A stretch of 64,000 bases of DNA from Amphritea japonica ATCC BAA-1530 (lineage in GTDB: Bacteria; Pseudomonadota; Gammaproteobacteria; Pseudomonadales; Balneatricaceae). The notes under the pieces are model-generated. The model was given only the letters and a program-made list of their open reading frames with translations, ran no database searches and was not told the origin of the DNA. Shown here piece after piece: positions 37,552 to 45,228 of the stretch; position 1 is the stretch's first letter, and the number at the start of each line of letters is the position of its first letter. The stretch spans positions 1,992,693-2,056,692 of the forward strand of contig NZ_AP014545.1 in assembly GCF_016592435.1 (NCBI RefSeq). The letters are read 5' to 3'. The position numbers and the translations under genes are program-made.

Positions 37552-38367
37552 TTGCCATCCAACGGAAAAATCAAACTACAGGGTTTTAACAACCTCACAA
37601 AAAGCCTGAGCTTCTGCATCTATGATGTCTGCTATGCCCAGACCGCAGAGCAGAAAGCGGAGTACATCGAATATATCGATGAGCAGTATAACGCCGACCG
37701 TCTGACGGAGATCCTCACAGAAGCCTGCGAGATCATCGGCGCCACTGTATTAAACGTTGCACGTCAGGACTACGAGCCTCAGGGTGCCAGCGTTACCATT
37801 CTGGTCGCGGAAGAACCGATTAAAGATTCAGACAATGTTGATACCACAGAGAAACCAGGCCCATTGCCAGACTCGGTAGTTGCCCACCTGGACAAGAGTC
37901 ATATCTGCGTACATACCTATCCTGAAGCACACCCCGATGACGGAATATGTACCTTCCGAGCCGATATCGAAGTCTCTACCTGCGGCATCATCTCGCCTCT
38001 AAAGGCGCTGAACTACCTGATCCATAAACTGGATTCCGATATCGTCACCATGGATTACCGGGTCCGTGGCTTTACCCGTGATGTAAACGGCGTAAAACAT
38101 TACATCGATCATGATATCAACTCGATCCAGAACTTCATCAGCCAGGATATCCGCGATCAGTATCAGATGGTCGATGTGAACGTGTATCAGGAAAATATCT
38201 TCCACACCAAGATGATGCTCAACGATGTTGATCTGAACACCTACCTGTTTGGCACCACCACCGCCGACCTCACCGGACGTGAAGTTGAAGAGATTAACGA
38301 ACGTCTCTACAAAGAGATGAACGAAATCTTCTATGGCCGGAACATGCCGGATATGAAAGGCAAGTAA
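37552..38367 (+). CDS. speD: S-adenosylmethionine decarboxylase proenzyme
   Basis: Pyruvoyl enzyme that decarboxylates SAM to supply aminopropyl groups for spermidine. The 271 residues resemble the E. coli SpeD class (264). The self-cleavage serine, which becomes the pyruvoyl group, is in [12 protein letters not shown]. The start is TTG at 37552, nine bases after TGGAG; no ATG gives a complete N-terminus. A terminator follows at once. Its pathway partner speE lies at 44262-45113, across the accessory island. Confidence 0.93.
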   Translation: MPSNGKIKLQGFNNLTKSLSFCIYDVCYAQTAEQKAEYIEYIDEQYNADRLTEILTEACEIIGATVLNVARQDYEPQGASVTILVAEEPIKDSDNVDTTEKPGPLPDSVVAHLDKSHICVHTYPEAHPDDGICTFRADIEVSTCGIISPLKALNYLIHKLDSDIVTMDYRVRGFTRDVNGVKHYIDHDINSIQNFISQDIRDQYQMVDVNVYQENIFHTKMMLNDVDLNTYLFGTTTADLTGREVEEINERLYKEMNEIFYGRNMPDMKGK

Positions 38368-38396
38368 AAAAAAGCCCGCGTTGCGGGCTTTTTTTA
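38366..38396 (+). terminator. Terminator after speD
   Basis: AAGCCCGC / GCGGGCTT stem with a three-base loop and a seven-T run, starting at the stop codon. Confidence 0.88.
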
Positions 38397-38399
38397 CTT

Positions 38400-38461
38400 A
38401 GAACGGCGCTGCGCGCCTGCTAGTCGCTAGTGGTTAGACGTCGCTTCGCGACTTGCTGGGA
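38400..38461. repeat. GC-rich palindromic element
   Basis: Contains GGCGC/GCGCC and AGTCGC/GCGACT inverted segments, unlike the AT-rich DNA that follows. It looks like an extragenic palindrome or the left boundary of the island, but only one copy is seen in the window. Confidence 0.3.
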
Positions 38462-38486
38462 AAAGCATTCAAATTGGTTAATTCAT

Positions 38487-39047
38487 TCAAGCTCGCCACC
38501 TCTTAGTTTCATCAATTAAAACTTGAATAAAAATAATAAAAATAATAAAGAAAAACATAATTGAAGTTTTCTTAGACAACCTATCTCTCTCAGAGATATA
38601 TTTACGAATCATTTCGTTATATGAAAGAATAACAACATCATCTTCTGCACGTTTAAATGACAAAGCAAAAACACCATCTGACAAGAAACAACACGTGTCA
38701 AATTCATACCAATAAACCTTAATTCTTTTGTCTTTATGGCTAAGAACCCTTCCATAAACATTTATAGCCGCAAAAGATAATTTGCTATTAATCATATTTA
38801 CACGTGATACAGAACTTGACCGTCCTGGCTTATGGACTTCAATAAACCCAACTGACAATGATAAATCTTTCTGACTTGGAACATAGTAATCCTGTTCACA
38901 ATAACTTAGAAACAATAAAATAATAACAAACAAAATATAGAAAAAATTTCTTAATAAAAATCGAGCAGTAAGTTTAAATAAAGTGGACAGATCTATTTTA
39001 CCCATACCATTACCCTTTGACTGGCCTTCCCTGTCCTTGTTGCTCAT
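38487..39047 (-). CDS. Hypothetical membrane protein
   Basis: A 186-residue protein I do not recognise. It has one N-terminal helix (about 33-50, FFYILFVIILLFLS) and one near the C-terminus (about 160-178), leaving a loop of some 110 residues between them with the CCF pair near residue 119. The start has GGAG five bases before it. Base composition is much more AT-rich than the conserved genes on either side, consistent with recent acquisition. It lies just after the RAYT gene and its palindrome on the same strand. Confidence 0.6.
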   Translation of the reverse strand: MSNKDREGQSKGNGMGKIDLSTLFKLTARFLLRNFFYILFVIILLFLSYCEQDYYVPSQKDLSLSVGFIEVHKPGRSSSVSRVNMINSKLSFAAINVYGRVLSHKDKRIKVYWYEFDTCCFLSDGVFALSFKRAEDDVVILSYNEMIRKYISERDRLSKKTSIMFFFIIFIIFIQVLIDETKRWRA

Positions 39048-39095
39048 TCCTTCTCCCTGTTATCCCTTCAATTTCATCTACAAATTTTGTTCGAA

Positions 39096-39866
39096 TCAAT
39101 GGCGCGAATCAATGGGGTCAGTGTCATTGATTTTTAGCTCGTTCACGGTATGCCTCGGATTTCCTATCTCCTCCTCGTGCCTCCTCCTCGTGCCTCCTCC
39201 TCGTGGAATGGCAGCAACACGACGCTTAGTTTGTTCTTCGACCTGCTCTTTGAAGCGCACAGTCCCTAACACCCAGGCCTTGTCAGTCGAATTCCTAATC
39301 GTTTCCAATGTGTTTTCTTCTATATTATTATCAAATAAAGAAACATAACTACTGAGCCTTTCAGCCTGCGTTTTACCTAGTTGTTGATATACCTCATGAG
39401 GACTAATCAATACAATCGACTTACCTACTGCATTCGCTTGGTAGCTTGACCATGGGTATTCAACTGGATGCTCAACCATAGCAGCCCTGACTGAGTTCAA
39501 CTCAATATAACGCATCACTGTCAGCAAATAGGTATCACTATCGACTAACGTAGATTTATAGCGCCCGTCCCAAAGCGTGCCCGTCCTTTGGTATGTTTTA
39601 TTAATATAAAGCACATAGTACCGCCCCAGTGATTGCATAAGTTTACTAATACTCCACTCATCGACTGCTGTCAGCAGCAGGTGAACGTGGTTAGTCATTA
39701 GCACATAGGCATGAATTTGAACCTTATGTTTATCAGCGTATAAACTGAGCTTATCGATATACACTTTATAGTCTTCATCAGTAAAGAATGTAGCTTGACG
39801 GTTATTGCCTCGTTGAATGATATGCTGAGGACATCCTGGTAAAAACAATCGAGGTAAGCGTGCCAT
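39096..39866 (-). CDS. RAYT/IS200-like transposase (Y1 single-strand DNA transposase)
   Basis: REP-associated tyrosine transposase of the Y1 HUH superfamily; such proteins cut and join single-stranded palindromes. The 256 residues begin with the family N-terminus (GCPQHIIQRGNNRQATFF). The HUH motif is HVHLLLT (about residues 60-66). YRTGTLWDGRYKS-like and MRYIELNSVRA segments follow, the latter spanning the usual catalytic tyrosine. The C-terminus is disturbed by a 13-bp tandem repeat and runs into a palindromic repeat that encodes its last residues. A truncated copy lies at 40724-41034. Palindromes with AATCAAT/ATTGATT arms bracket the gene and are its likely substrates. Confidence 0.85.
   Translation of the reverse strand: MARLPRLFLPGCPQHIIQRGNNRQATFFTDEDYKVYIDKLSLYADKHKVQIHAYVLMTNHVHLLLTAVDEWSISKLMQSLGRYYVLYINKTYQRTGTLWDGRYKSTLVDSDTYLLTVMRYIELNSVRAAMVEHPVEYPWSSYQANAVGKSIVLISPHEVYQQLGKTQAERLSSYVSLFDNNIEENTLETIRNSTDKAWVLGTVRFKEQVEEQTKRRVAAIPRGGGTRRRHEEEIGNPRHTVNELKINDTDPIDSRH
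39107..39132. repeat. Palindromic repeat, copy 1 (inside the 3' end of the RAYT gene)
   Basis: Outer arms AATCAATG / CATTGATT enclose GGGTCAGTGT. The same element recurs at 39920, 40697 and 41057. A partial arm precedes it at about 39093. Confidence 0.8.
39168..39205. repeat. 13-bp tandem repeat in the RAYT C-terminus
   Basis: Three tandem copies (the first lacks one base) of CCTCCTCCTCGTG. The unit is not a multiple of three, so each gain or loss changes the C-terminal reading frame. Confidence 0.8.
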
Positions 39867-39919
39867 AATTTATCTCCATATAAATCATAAAAAGCAAAGC
39901 TAGCCCTTCAAAACTATAA

Positions 39920-39961
39920 AATCAATGACTCTGACCCTATTGATTTTCGACCCTATTGATT
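39920..39961. repeat. Palindromic repeat, copy 2, with an extra half
   Basis: A full element (39920-39945) with AATCAATG and ATTGATT ends, followed after three bases by a second GACCCTATTGATT half at 39949-39961. It lies upstream of the RAYT gene. The same full-plus-half arrangement is found at 41057-41097. Confidence 0.8.
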
Positions 39962-39976
39962 TTCCTTCACTACCTT

Positions 39977-40051
39977 TTACATCTTTGATAAAGTGCTATT
40001 ATTCACGACACCAGCTAATCTTTGATTTGCTTCAGCTACTGTAGTAATCAT
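39977..40051 (-). CDS. Possible small ORF (24 codons)
   Basis: Starts with ATG five bases after AAGGAT and lies 26 bases after the 40078-40521 gene on the same strand. It encodes MITTVAEANQRLAGV and nine more residues. It may be a real small gene, the tail of a lost gene, or chance. Confidence 0.2.
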   Translation of the reverse strand: MITTVAEANQRLAGVVNNSTLSKM

Positions 40052-40077
40052 TCGATATCCTTATCTTTATTTATAAA

Positions 40078-40521
40078 CTATCTGATTAATTGAACAACAA
40101 CATCGTCTAATTCATTTACAATGCCAAAACACCCAAAACACTCAATAGCTTCCTTTAAGATATTAAACTCATCTTCATTCATAGAATTTAAATAATTATT
40201 TTTATTACCAGCAATCAGATCCCAAATAACCAAATATGGTCGATCATAAATATTACCCGAACCCTTTGAAGACTTATCTGTTTCAAAAACGATTTCCATT
40301 CCATCTATATTAAGAACCCATTTAAAACGATTTGAAAACTCTTCTTTACCTATTCCAAGTAGCATCAGATAAATATTTCTTTCTTTATCAACGGTCCAAT
40401 GATACTTAAATCCAGAAGGCAACCCTCGCTTAATCAAAGAAGGTTTTGCTGAACATTTAACATCAAACAAACCATATTTTTCAATATCCGCCTCAGTAAC
40501 ATATTCATTTATAAATGACAT
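40078..40521 (-). CDS. Hypothetical soluble protein
   Basis: A 147-residue acidic protein with no signal or membrane segment. It begins MSFINEYVTEADIEKYGLFD and has HWTVDKERNIYLML in the middle. I have an impression of a family of small orphan proteins sharing the INEYV-x-EDIEKYGL and WTVDRERDIYL pattern, but no named family or function. The compact size, AT-rich composition and position beside secretion-gene fragments and RAYT elements resemble immunity-type genes, which is a guess. It is intact. Confidence 0.6.
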   Translation of the reverse strand: MSFINEYVTEADIEKYGLFDVKCSAKPSLIKRGLPSGFKYHWTVDKERNIYLMLLGIGKEEFSNRFKWVLNIDGMEIVFETDKSSKGSGNIYDRPYLVIWDLIAGNKNNYLNSMNEDEFNILKEAIECFGCFGIVNELDDVVVQLIR

Positions 40522-40580
40522 TCTTATACTCCAAAACCAAATAAAACGTTAAATTAATTCCGCAACATACTTTACAATAT

Positions 40581-40692
40581 TCATCGCTCCCTAACACTCT
40601 CATTCTTATATCTCAGCAACGGCGTTAATACATACTCAATCAAATACCGCTTACCGGTTTTCACCTCGGCGCTAATGCTCATACCGGGAACC
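40581..40692 (-). pseudogene. 3' fragment of a type I secretion adaptor gene (hlyD family)
   Basis: About 37 codons ending in TGA at 40581-40583, encoding VPGMSISAEV, then KTGKRYLIEYVLTPLLRYK. This is the normal C-terminus of HlyD-family membrane fusion proteins, which link an inner membrane ABC exporter to TolC. The rest of the gene is missing here; a matching upstream piece lies at 41534-41720 on the same strand. Between them stand palindromes, a RAYT remnant and a small gene, so the gene was split. No ABC transporter or TolC gene remains nearby. Confidence 0.75.
40662..40685. repeat. 24-bp direct repeat, copy 1 (hlyD VPGMSISAEV segment)
   Basis: Identical to 41534-41557. The two copies flank the insert inside hlyD. 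Bases just outside the repeat differ only synonymously (GTTCCC versus GTGCCG). Confidence 0.85.
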
Positions 40693-40696
40693 ATAG

Positions 40697-40722
40697 AATC
40701 AATGACTCTAACCCTATTGATT
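40697..40722. repeat. Palindromic repeat, copy 3
   Basis: A full AATCAATG...ATTGATT element at the left boundary of the RAYT remnant, one base different in its centre (CTCTAACCC) from copy 2. Confidence 0.8.
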
Positions 40723-40723
40723 C

Positions 40724-41034
40724 CTGGTATGTTTTATTAATATAAAGCACATAGTACCGCCCAGTGATTGCATAAGTTTACTAAAACTCCACTCATCGAC
40801 TGCTGTCAGCAGCAGGTGAACGTGGTTAGTCATTAGCACATAGGCATGGATTTGAACCTTATGTTTATCAGCGTATAAACTGAGTTTATCGAGATACACT
40901 TTATAGTCTTCATCAGTAAAGAATGTAGCTTGACGGTTATTGCCTCGTTGAATGATATGCTGAGGATATCCTGGCAAAAAAATAATCGAGGTAAGCGTGC
41001 CATAATTTATCTCCATATAAATTATAGAAAACAA
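40724..41034 (-). pseudogene. Truncated, frameshifted RAYT transposase
   Basis: A second copy of the RAYT gene, close to identical to about 39588-39960 in both coding and upstream sequence. It keeps the N-terminal domain and HVHLLLT motif but stops where a palindrome begins (after the KTYQ equivalent, here with a frameshift: CCGCCC instead of CCGCCCC). The initial MARLPRLF has also shifted frame through a longer A-run near 40976. It is not expected to be active alone, but could be moved by the intact copy. Confidence 0.85.
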
Positions 41035-41056
41035 AGTTAGCCCTTCAAAAATATAA

Positions 41057-41097
41057 AACCAATGACTCTGACCCTATTGATTTTGACCCTATTGATT
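41057..41097. repeat. Palindromic repeat, copy 4, with an extra half
   Basis: A full element (41057-41082; the left arm begins AACCAATG) followed by a second GACCCTATTGATT half (41085-41097), the same architecture as 39920-39961. Confidence 0.8.
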
Positions 41098-41181
41098 CCG
41101 TGATTTTTTCTATCGAATAATTTTTCCTCTAAATAAAATTAGGGAAACCAGCCTAATCAATTAGACAATATAATTTATCTA

Positions 41182-41478
41182 TTATTCAGAATCATCATCA
41201 ATAAAAACTTCGTCCCAAATAAAAGCTCTGGCAGACCGTACACCCAAACTTCTACGCACACTCACATCAGCACGACCCATTAAATAACCTAAAGTTAAAA
41301 AAAATGTTAGAAATAACCTAAGCCCTGATATAAATGAAAATGACAACAAGAAAAATTCGCTAAAAAAAGTGTATAAATTACGCACTTCTAAATCATCATA
41401 TATATTGCTAACAAAAACCCATATCAGAAAAGCAGCAATACAGAATAGAAAATACTTTATTATCAAGTTCGTACTCAT
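41182..41478 (-). CDS. Hypothetical small membrane protein
   Basis: 98 residues that I do not recognise. There are two or three hydrophobic stretches (about 8-24 and 37-68), then a basic segment and an acidic end (DEVFIDDDSE). It is AT-rich. It lies inside the insert that splits hlyD, after a full-plus-half palindrome, paralleling the 40078-40521 gene beside the other RAYT unit. Confidence 0.5.
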   Translation of the reverse strand: MSTNLIIKYFLFCIAAFLIWVFVSNIYDDLEVRNLYTFFSEFFLLSFSFISGLRLFLTFFLTLGYLMGRADVSVRRSLGVRSARAFIWDEVFIDDDSE

Positions 41479-41518
41479 TTATACAACTCACAATTACATG
41501 TAGAAATTAGACAATGCG

Positions 41519-41533
41519 AATCAATGGGGTCAG
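41519..41533. repeat. Half palindrome at the hlyD junction
   Basis: AATCAATGGGGTCAG directly abuts the 24-bp direct repeat (41534-41557), marking the right edge of the insert. Confidence 0.7.
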
Positions 41534-41557
41534 CACCTCGGCGCTAATGCTCATACC
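41534..41557. repeat. 24-bp direct repeat, copy 2
   Basis: Identical to 40662-40685; together they bound an insert of about 850 bp in hlyD. Confidence 0.85.
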
Positions 41558-41960
41558 CGGCACCAGATTAACTTCTCGGCCATCCACCCAGAGGGTATTG
41601 ATTTTCATCAGCATGCGGGCTTTGTAGATCAGGCCGCGCTGTTCATCAGCGGTAGCATCGCTGGAGACGTTATCGACTACCGCGTCGATAACGCCGTATT
41701 TGGTAAAGGGGAAGGTGTTGTTCTCAGGAAGATATGAAAAAAGACTCAGGCCGTAAAGATACTGTTTAGTGCAAAGCCGTCGAAGAAAGGCTGTAACTCT
41801 AAAATGAGAGGCTTGTGCCTGTTTCTCAGGCTGCCTGGGCGTCTGTTCCATCGACTATATAATCCATTATATTTACGCACTTGATCACAGGATCATAGTA
41901 GATTCACTGCTCAATTACAAAAACCTGGAACAGCTCCTTGCTGCACCTACTGCAAACACG

Positions 41961-42000
41961 AAAAAGCCCGCTCAGGTTATTAAGAACAGGAAGCGGGCTT
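41961..42000 (-). terminator. Terminator after phaR
   Basis: AAGCCCGCT / AGCGGGCTT arms with a 19-base loop and TTTTT on the minus strand, 17 bases after the phaR stop. Confidence 0.75.
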
Positions 42001-42016
42001 CGTTAAGCAGTAAAAA

Positions 42017-42502
42017 CTACTTATCTTCTTTTGGCGGTTCCGCATCGTTGCTGGCGGTTTTCTCTGCTGGCTTCTCTCCACCCGGTGGGGTGAAGATGTT
42101 CCACATTGCCATATTCTGATCGGCAATTTTGTTCATCATATTTAGCGGATTGCTCGCGCCGATCATGTTTTGCATCTGCTCGCGGATACGTTCCTGCTGA
42201 TCGATAAAGGTGGCGATGCTCTGCTCCAGATACTGACTCATCATCCCCTGCATGCTGTCACCGTAGAAGCGGATCAGTTGCTGCAGTACCTGATTGGTTA
42301 GTAGCGTACCGTGGCCCAACGCTTCCTGCTCACTAATAATCTGAAGCAAAATGTTACGGGTCAGGTCGGCACCGGTTTTAGAGTCCTGAACCTGAAAGTT
42401 CTCCTGACTCAGTACTAGCTCCTTTACATCTTCGAGAGTGATATAGCAGCTGCGTGACGTATCGTATAAGCGGCGATTGGTGTACTTTCTGAGAATTCTC
42501 AA
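42017..42502 (-). CDS. phaR: PHA synthesis repressor PhaR
   Basis: Regulator that represses phasin and PHA genes and is released when it binds polyester granules. The 161 residues carry the conserved N-terminal DNA-binding domain (MRILRKYTNRRLYDTSRSCY, about 1-60) and a PHB-accumulation regulatory region (QQLIRFYGDSMQGMMSQYLEQS). The tail is charged. It lies 64 bases after the DUF6489 gene on the same strand and about 4.6 kb from phaEC, across the accessory island. Confidence 0.92.
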   Translation of the reverse strand: MRILRKYTNRRLYDTSRSCYITLEDVKELVLSQENFQVQDSKTGADLTRNILLQIISEQEALGHGTLLTNQVLQQLIRFYGDSMQGMMSQYLEQSIATFIDQQERIREQMQNMIGASNPLNMMNKIADQNMAMWNIFTPPGGEKPAEKTASNDAEPPKEDK

Positions 42503-42565
42503 AATTTTCTCTCTCTATGTTCTGTTTCTGTCTTCTGCGATGCGCATAAAGATCAGCCAACAGCT

Positions 42566-42826
42566 TTATTTTTTTTCAGCGCTTTTACTGCTGTTGGTAT
42601 AAGTCGACATCATGTTCATCAGCATTTTCTGTATCGTATCCATCGATCCAAGACCCGTCGCCATATAGGGCTGAAACAAGGTTAACGGATCATATCCATC
42701 AGCCCCTGCGTCCATCCGTTCCTGTATTTTGCTCATCATGTCATTCTGAAACGATTCAACATCAGGAAGGCCTAATACCTTACGGAGCTCTTCCGGGGTC
42801 ATTTCAACATCTATTTTGAAATTCAT
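42566..42826 (-). CDS. DUF6489-family small protein
   Basis: An 86-residue soluble protein beginning MNFKIDVEMTPEELRKVLGLPDVE. The TPEE-x-R-x-x-LGLPDV pattern is that of a small family I recall as DUF6489, function unknown. The frame opens two codons earlier with GTG, but GAGG is correctly spaced only for the ATG at 42826. Its place just before phaR and its methionine-rich helical C-terminal half suggest a granule-linked role, which is inference. Confidence 0.7.
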   Translation of the reverse strand: MNFKIDVEMTPEELRKVLGLPDVESFQNDMMSKIQERMDAGADGYDPLTLFQPYMATGLGSMDTIQKMLMNMMSTYTNSSKSAEKK

Positions 42827-42951
42827 GTGCACCTCTCAACGATCAGATCAACCGATCTCAGGATTACGCGTACATTTATACTGCAAAATTGCGATTCAAC
42901 AACTTATCCACTCTATCTCTAATACTATACCAACTGCGGTGCAAAACAAAT

Positions 42952-44109
42952 TTACCGATTCGTATTTGCACAATTTTCTGGTTTTATCCAAATAGTTGCG
43001 CACAAAACAGCTAAAGACACCGCACCTGCCGCCACAATAAATGTTGCAGCTGCACCCAGGGATTCCCAGAGAAAACCACTGCACAATGCCCCCAGAGCAC
43101 CTCCCACACCAAAACCAACACTACTGAACATCGCCTGCCCTTGTCCGTGATTAGCAGGTGAGAAGTAATGATGTACCAAGGCGATGCCGATTGCGTGCAG
43201 GGCACCAAAGCTCACGGCATGCAGGCTCTGTGCAAATAACATCAAAGCCTGGTTTTCGGGTATCAGGCCGATCAGCAGCCAGCGCAGCACGCAAAGCATG
43301 AGACTACCGATCATCAATCGGCGCAGACCAAAGCGACCAATCAGACGGTGCATATAGATAAATACGATGACTTCAGCAATAACACCGACAGCCCAGAGCA
43401 TGCCAATCTCTGCCCGGCTATACCCCAGGCTTTCCATCAGGACAGAATAGAAGGTGTAGTATGGTCCATGACTGAACTGAATCAGCAGACAGATAACGAA
43501 GAACGCAATAATCTGTGGGCGCAGCAATTGCTGCATAAAACCGCTTTCATCACTATGACGCGTCAACGCTTTACCCTGAACAAACAGTGAGGAGAGCCAG
43601 ATCAGCAGCATCAGCCCCAACATCAGCCAGGGCAACCAGCGTATATCGATCACATCCAGCAGCCAGCCTATCGCCAACACCGTGACGATAAAGCCGATAG
43701 AGCCCCAGAGGCGGATACGGCTATACAACTCGCTCTTTTCACCCAGATGAATCAGGGTTAACACCTCAAACTGGGGGAGCACCGCATTCCAGAAAAAGCT
43801 GAAACCGAGCATCACCAGCGCGATACCCAGCGCACTCTCTTGCCAGAAAATAAGCACAAAAATCAGACAGGTAAAAAATGAGCCATAGCGAACAATGCGT
43901 ATCCGCTGCCCGGTGCGGTCTGCCAGCCAGCCCCAGAGATTCGGTGCAACAATGCGCGAGGCCATGAGGATGGCCATCAGCCCACCGATAGTCTCTGCAT
44001 CAAAGCCAAAGGATTTTAGATACAGGCTCCAGTAAGGCACTAACGCACCTAACAGCGAGAAGTAAAAGAAATAGAAGCCCGAGAGGCGGGTATAGGTATT
44101 CAGTTTCAT
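42952..44109 (-). CDS. MFS transporter (HcaT/MFS_1-like)
   Basis: A 385-residue major facilitator protein with about 12 membrane helices. The N-terminal SGFYFFYFSLLGALVPYWSLYLK and WLADRTGQRIRIVRYG (loop 2-3 motif) match the subfamily containing E. coli HcaT, a putative 3-phenylpropionate transporter. The substrate here cannot be read from the sequence. It stands alone between the phaR block and speE, with a terminator on its upstream side. Confidence 0.87.
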   Translation of the reverse strand: MKLNTYTRLSGFYFFYFSLLGALVPYWSLYLKSFGFDAETIGGLMAILMASRIVAPNLWGWLADRTGQRIRIVRYGSFFTCLIFVLIFWQESALGIALVMLGFSFFWNAVLPQFEVLTLIHLGEKSELYSRIRLWGSIGFIVTVLAIGWLLDVIDIRWLPWLMLGLMLLIWLSSLFVQGKALTRHSDESGFMQQLLRPQIIAFFVICLLIQFSHGPYYTFYSVLMESLGYSRAEIGMLWAVGVIAEVIVFIYMHRLIGRFGLRRLMIGSLMLCVLRWLLIGLIPENQALMLFAQSLHAVSFGALHAIGIALVHHYFSPANHGQGQAMFSSVGFGVGGALGALCSGFLWESLGAAATFIVAAGAVSLAVLCATIWIKPENCANTNR

Positions 44110-44182
44110 CAGCCGGCGGTGAGCCTTCCTGTCTTATAAAGAGATTAAAACTAACTACAACAGATTAGCGGCTCTGAGATGT

Positions 44183-44217
44183 AAAAATCCACCGGTTTAT
44201 TCAACGGGTGGATTTTT
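44183..44217. terminator. Bidirectional terminator between the MFS gene and speE
   Basis: AAAATCCACC / GGTGGATTTT arms with a 14-base loop. On the minus strand it lies about 45 bases after the speE stop. Confidence 0.75.
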
Positions 44218-44261
44218 CAGAAGCGCGCAGCAATCATACGCGCCGTTATCTTTCAGTGCGA

Positions 44262-45113
44262 TTAAGCGTCGCCTAACTCTTCGAGTATGTACTGCGGCAA
44301 TGCAAAACTGCCAACATGGATCGCCGGATTATAATAACGGGTTTTAATGCCACTGGCGTTAAAGCGTTCGGTAATCAGTTCTACTGATTGCTGACGAACA
44401 GTATGATCATCGCAGGCCCAGGCAAAAGTCATCGCCCCACCGATGTAGGTCGGCACTGCCGCTGTATAGAAAGTCTGGTCTGAAAAATACGGACTCAGTC
44501 GCTGACGCGTGGTTACCACCTCTTCCGGTTGCATGTAGACCACACCGTTTTGTGCGACAAAGATCCCCCCCTCATTCAGGCAGCGTTTACAGCCTTCATA
44601 GAAGCGACTACTAAACAGCACCTCACCCGGCCCTACAGGATCGGTACAATCCGAGATGATGACGTCGTACTTTTCATCGCTCTGACAGACATAGTCGATA
44701 CCGTCGCCGATAACGATCTTCGCCCTGGGGTTATCGTAAGCACCTTGTGAATGATTTGGCAGATGTTCAACACACATGTCGATAACAGCCTGATCAATTT
44801 CTACCTGAGTCGCACTTTCAACCGTTGGGTGTTTCAGCACTTCGCGCAGCATACCGCCGTCACCGCCGCCAATGATCAATACCTTTTTCGCGGCTCCGTG
44901 GGCTAACAGAGGCACATGGGTGAGCATCTCGTGATAGATAAACTCATCCTTCTCTGTTGTCTGAATAATGCCATCCAGCGCCATGACGGTGCCGAATTTA
45001 GGGTTACGAAAGATAATCAGATGCCAGGAGTCTGTCTGCTGTTCAAACAGTACTTCTTCAACATCAAAAGCCTGGCCGTAACCATCGTAAAGGGTTTCTT
45101 TATAGACTGTCAT
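44262..45113 (-). CDS. speE: Spermidine synthase
   Basis: Transfers the aminopropyl group of decarboxylated SAM to putrescine. The 283 residues have the SAM-fold motif [16 protein letters not shown] (about 79-94), [14 protein letters not shown] with the catalytic aspartate, and [12 protein letters not shown]. The frame is open to 45191, but the extra 26 residues are hydrophobic and not conserved; [16 protein letters not shown] fits homologues. Its pathway partner speD lies at 37552-38367. Confidence 0.94.
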   Translation of the reverse strand: MTVYKETLYDGYGQAFDVEEVLFEQQTDSWHLIIFRNPKFGTVMALDGIIQTTEKDEFIYHEMLTHVPLLAHGAAKKVLIIGGGDGGMLREVLKHPTVESATQVEIDQAVIDMCVEHLPNHSQGAYDNPRAKIVIGDGIDYVCQSDEKYDVIISDCTDPVGPGEVLFSSRFYEGCKRCLNEGGIFVAQNGVVYMQPEEVVTTRQRLSPYFSDQTFYTAAVPTYIGGAMTFAWACDDHTVRQQSVELITERFNASGIKTRYYNPAIHVGSFALPQYILEELGDA

Positions 45114-45228
45114 AGCTATATGCACCACAACTAAAGGCGTCAAATACGCCAGAGTTAATAACAAGAAACCCCTATCCACTGATACAAGCATCAGCCGATA
45201 GGGGTTACAAAAAATTTAGTTCAGGGTT

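Larger units (their letters stand above)
41507..41851 (-). pseudogene. Internal fragment of the hlyD-family gene, with a foreign 5' end
   Basis: Residues corresponding to 41534-41720 (FPFTKYGVIDAVVDNVSSDA through ARMLMKINTLWVDG to VPGMSISAEV) are typical of the last third of HlyD adaptors. They run straight into a palindrome arm instead of the KTGKR tail, which is found at 40581-40692. The first 40 or so codons (41725-41851) do not resemble HlyD and I cannot place them. The open frame is therefore a chimera, not a functional adaptor. Confidence 0.7.

Noticed and set aside
39107-41533. CRISPR-like array of repeated short sequences
   Set aside because: The repeats are irregularly spaced palindromes around RAYT genes with no uniform spacers and no cas genes.
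40662-41557. The 24-bp repeat as a simple target-site duplication
   Set aside because: It is far longer than usual, and bases beside it carry synonymous differences, so two related gene copies or recombination are equally possible; kept as an open finding.
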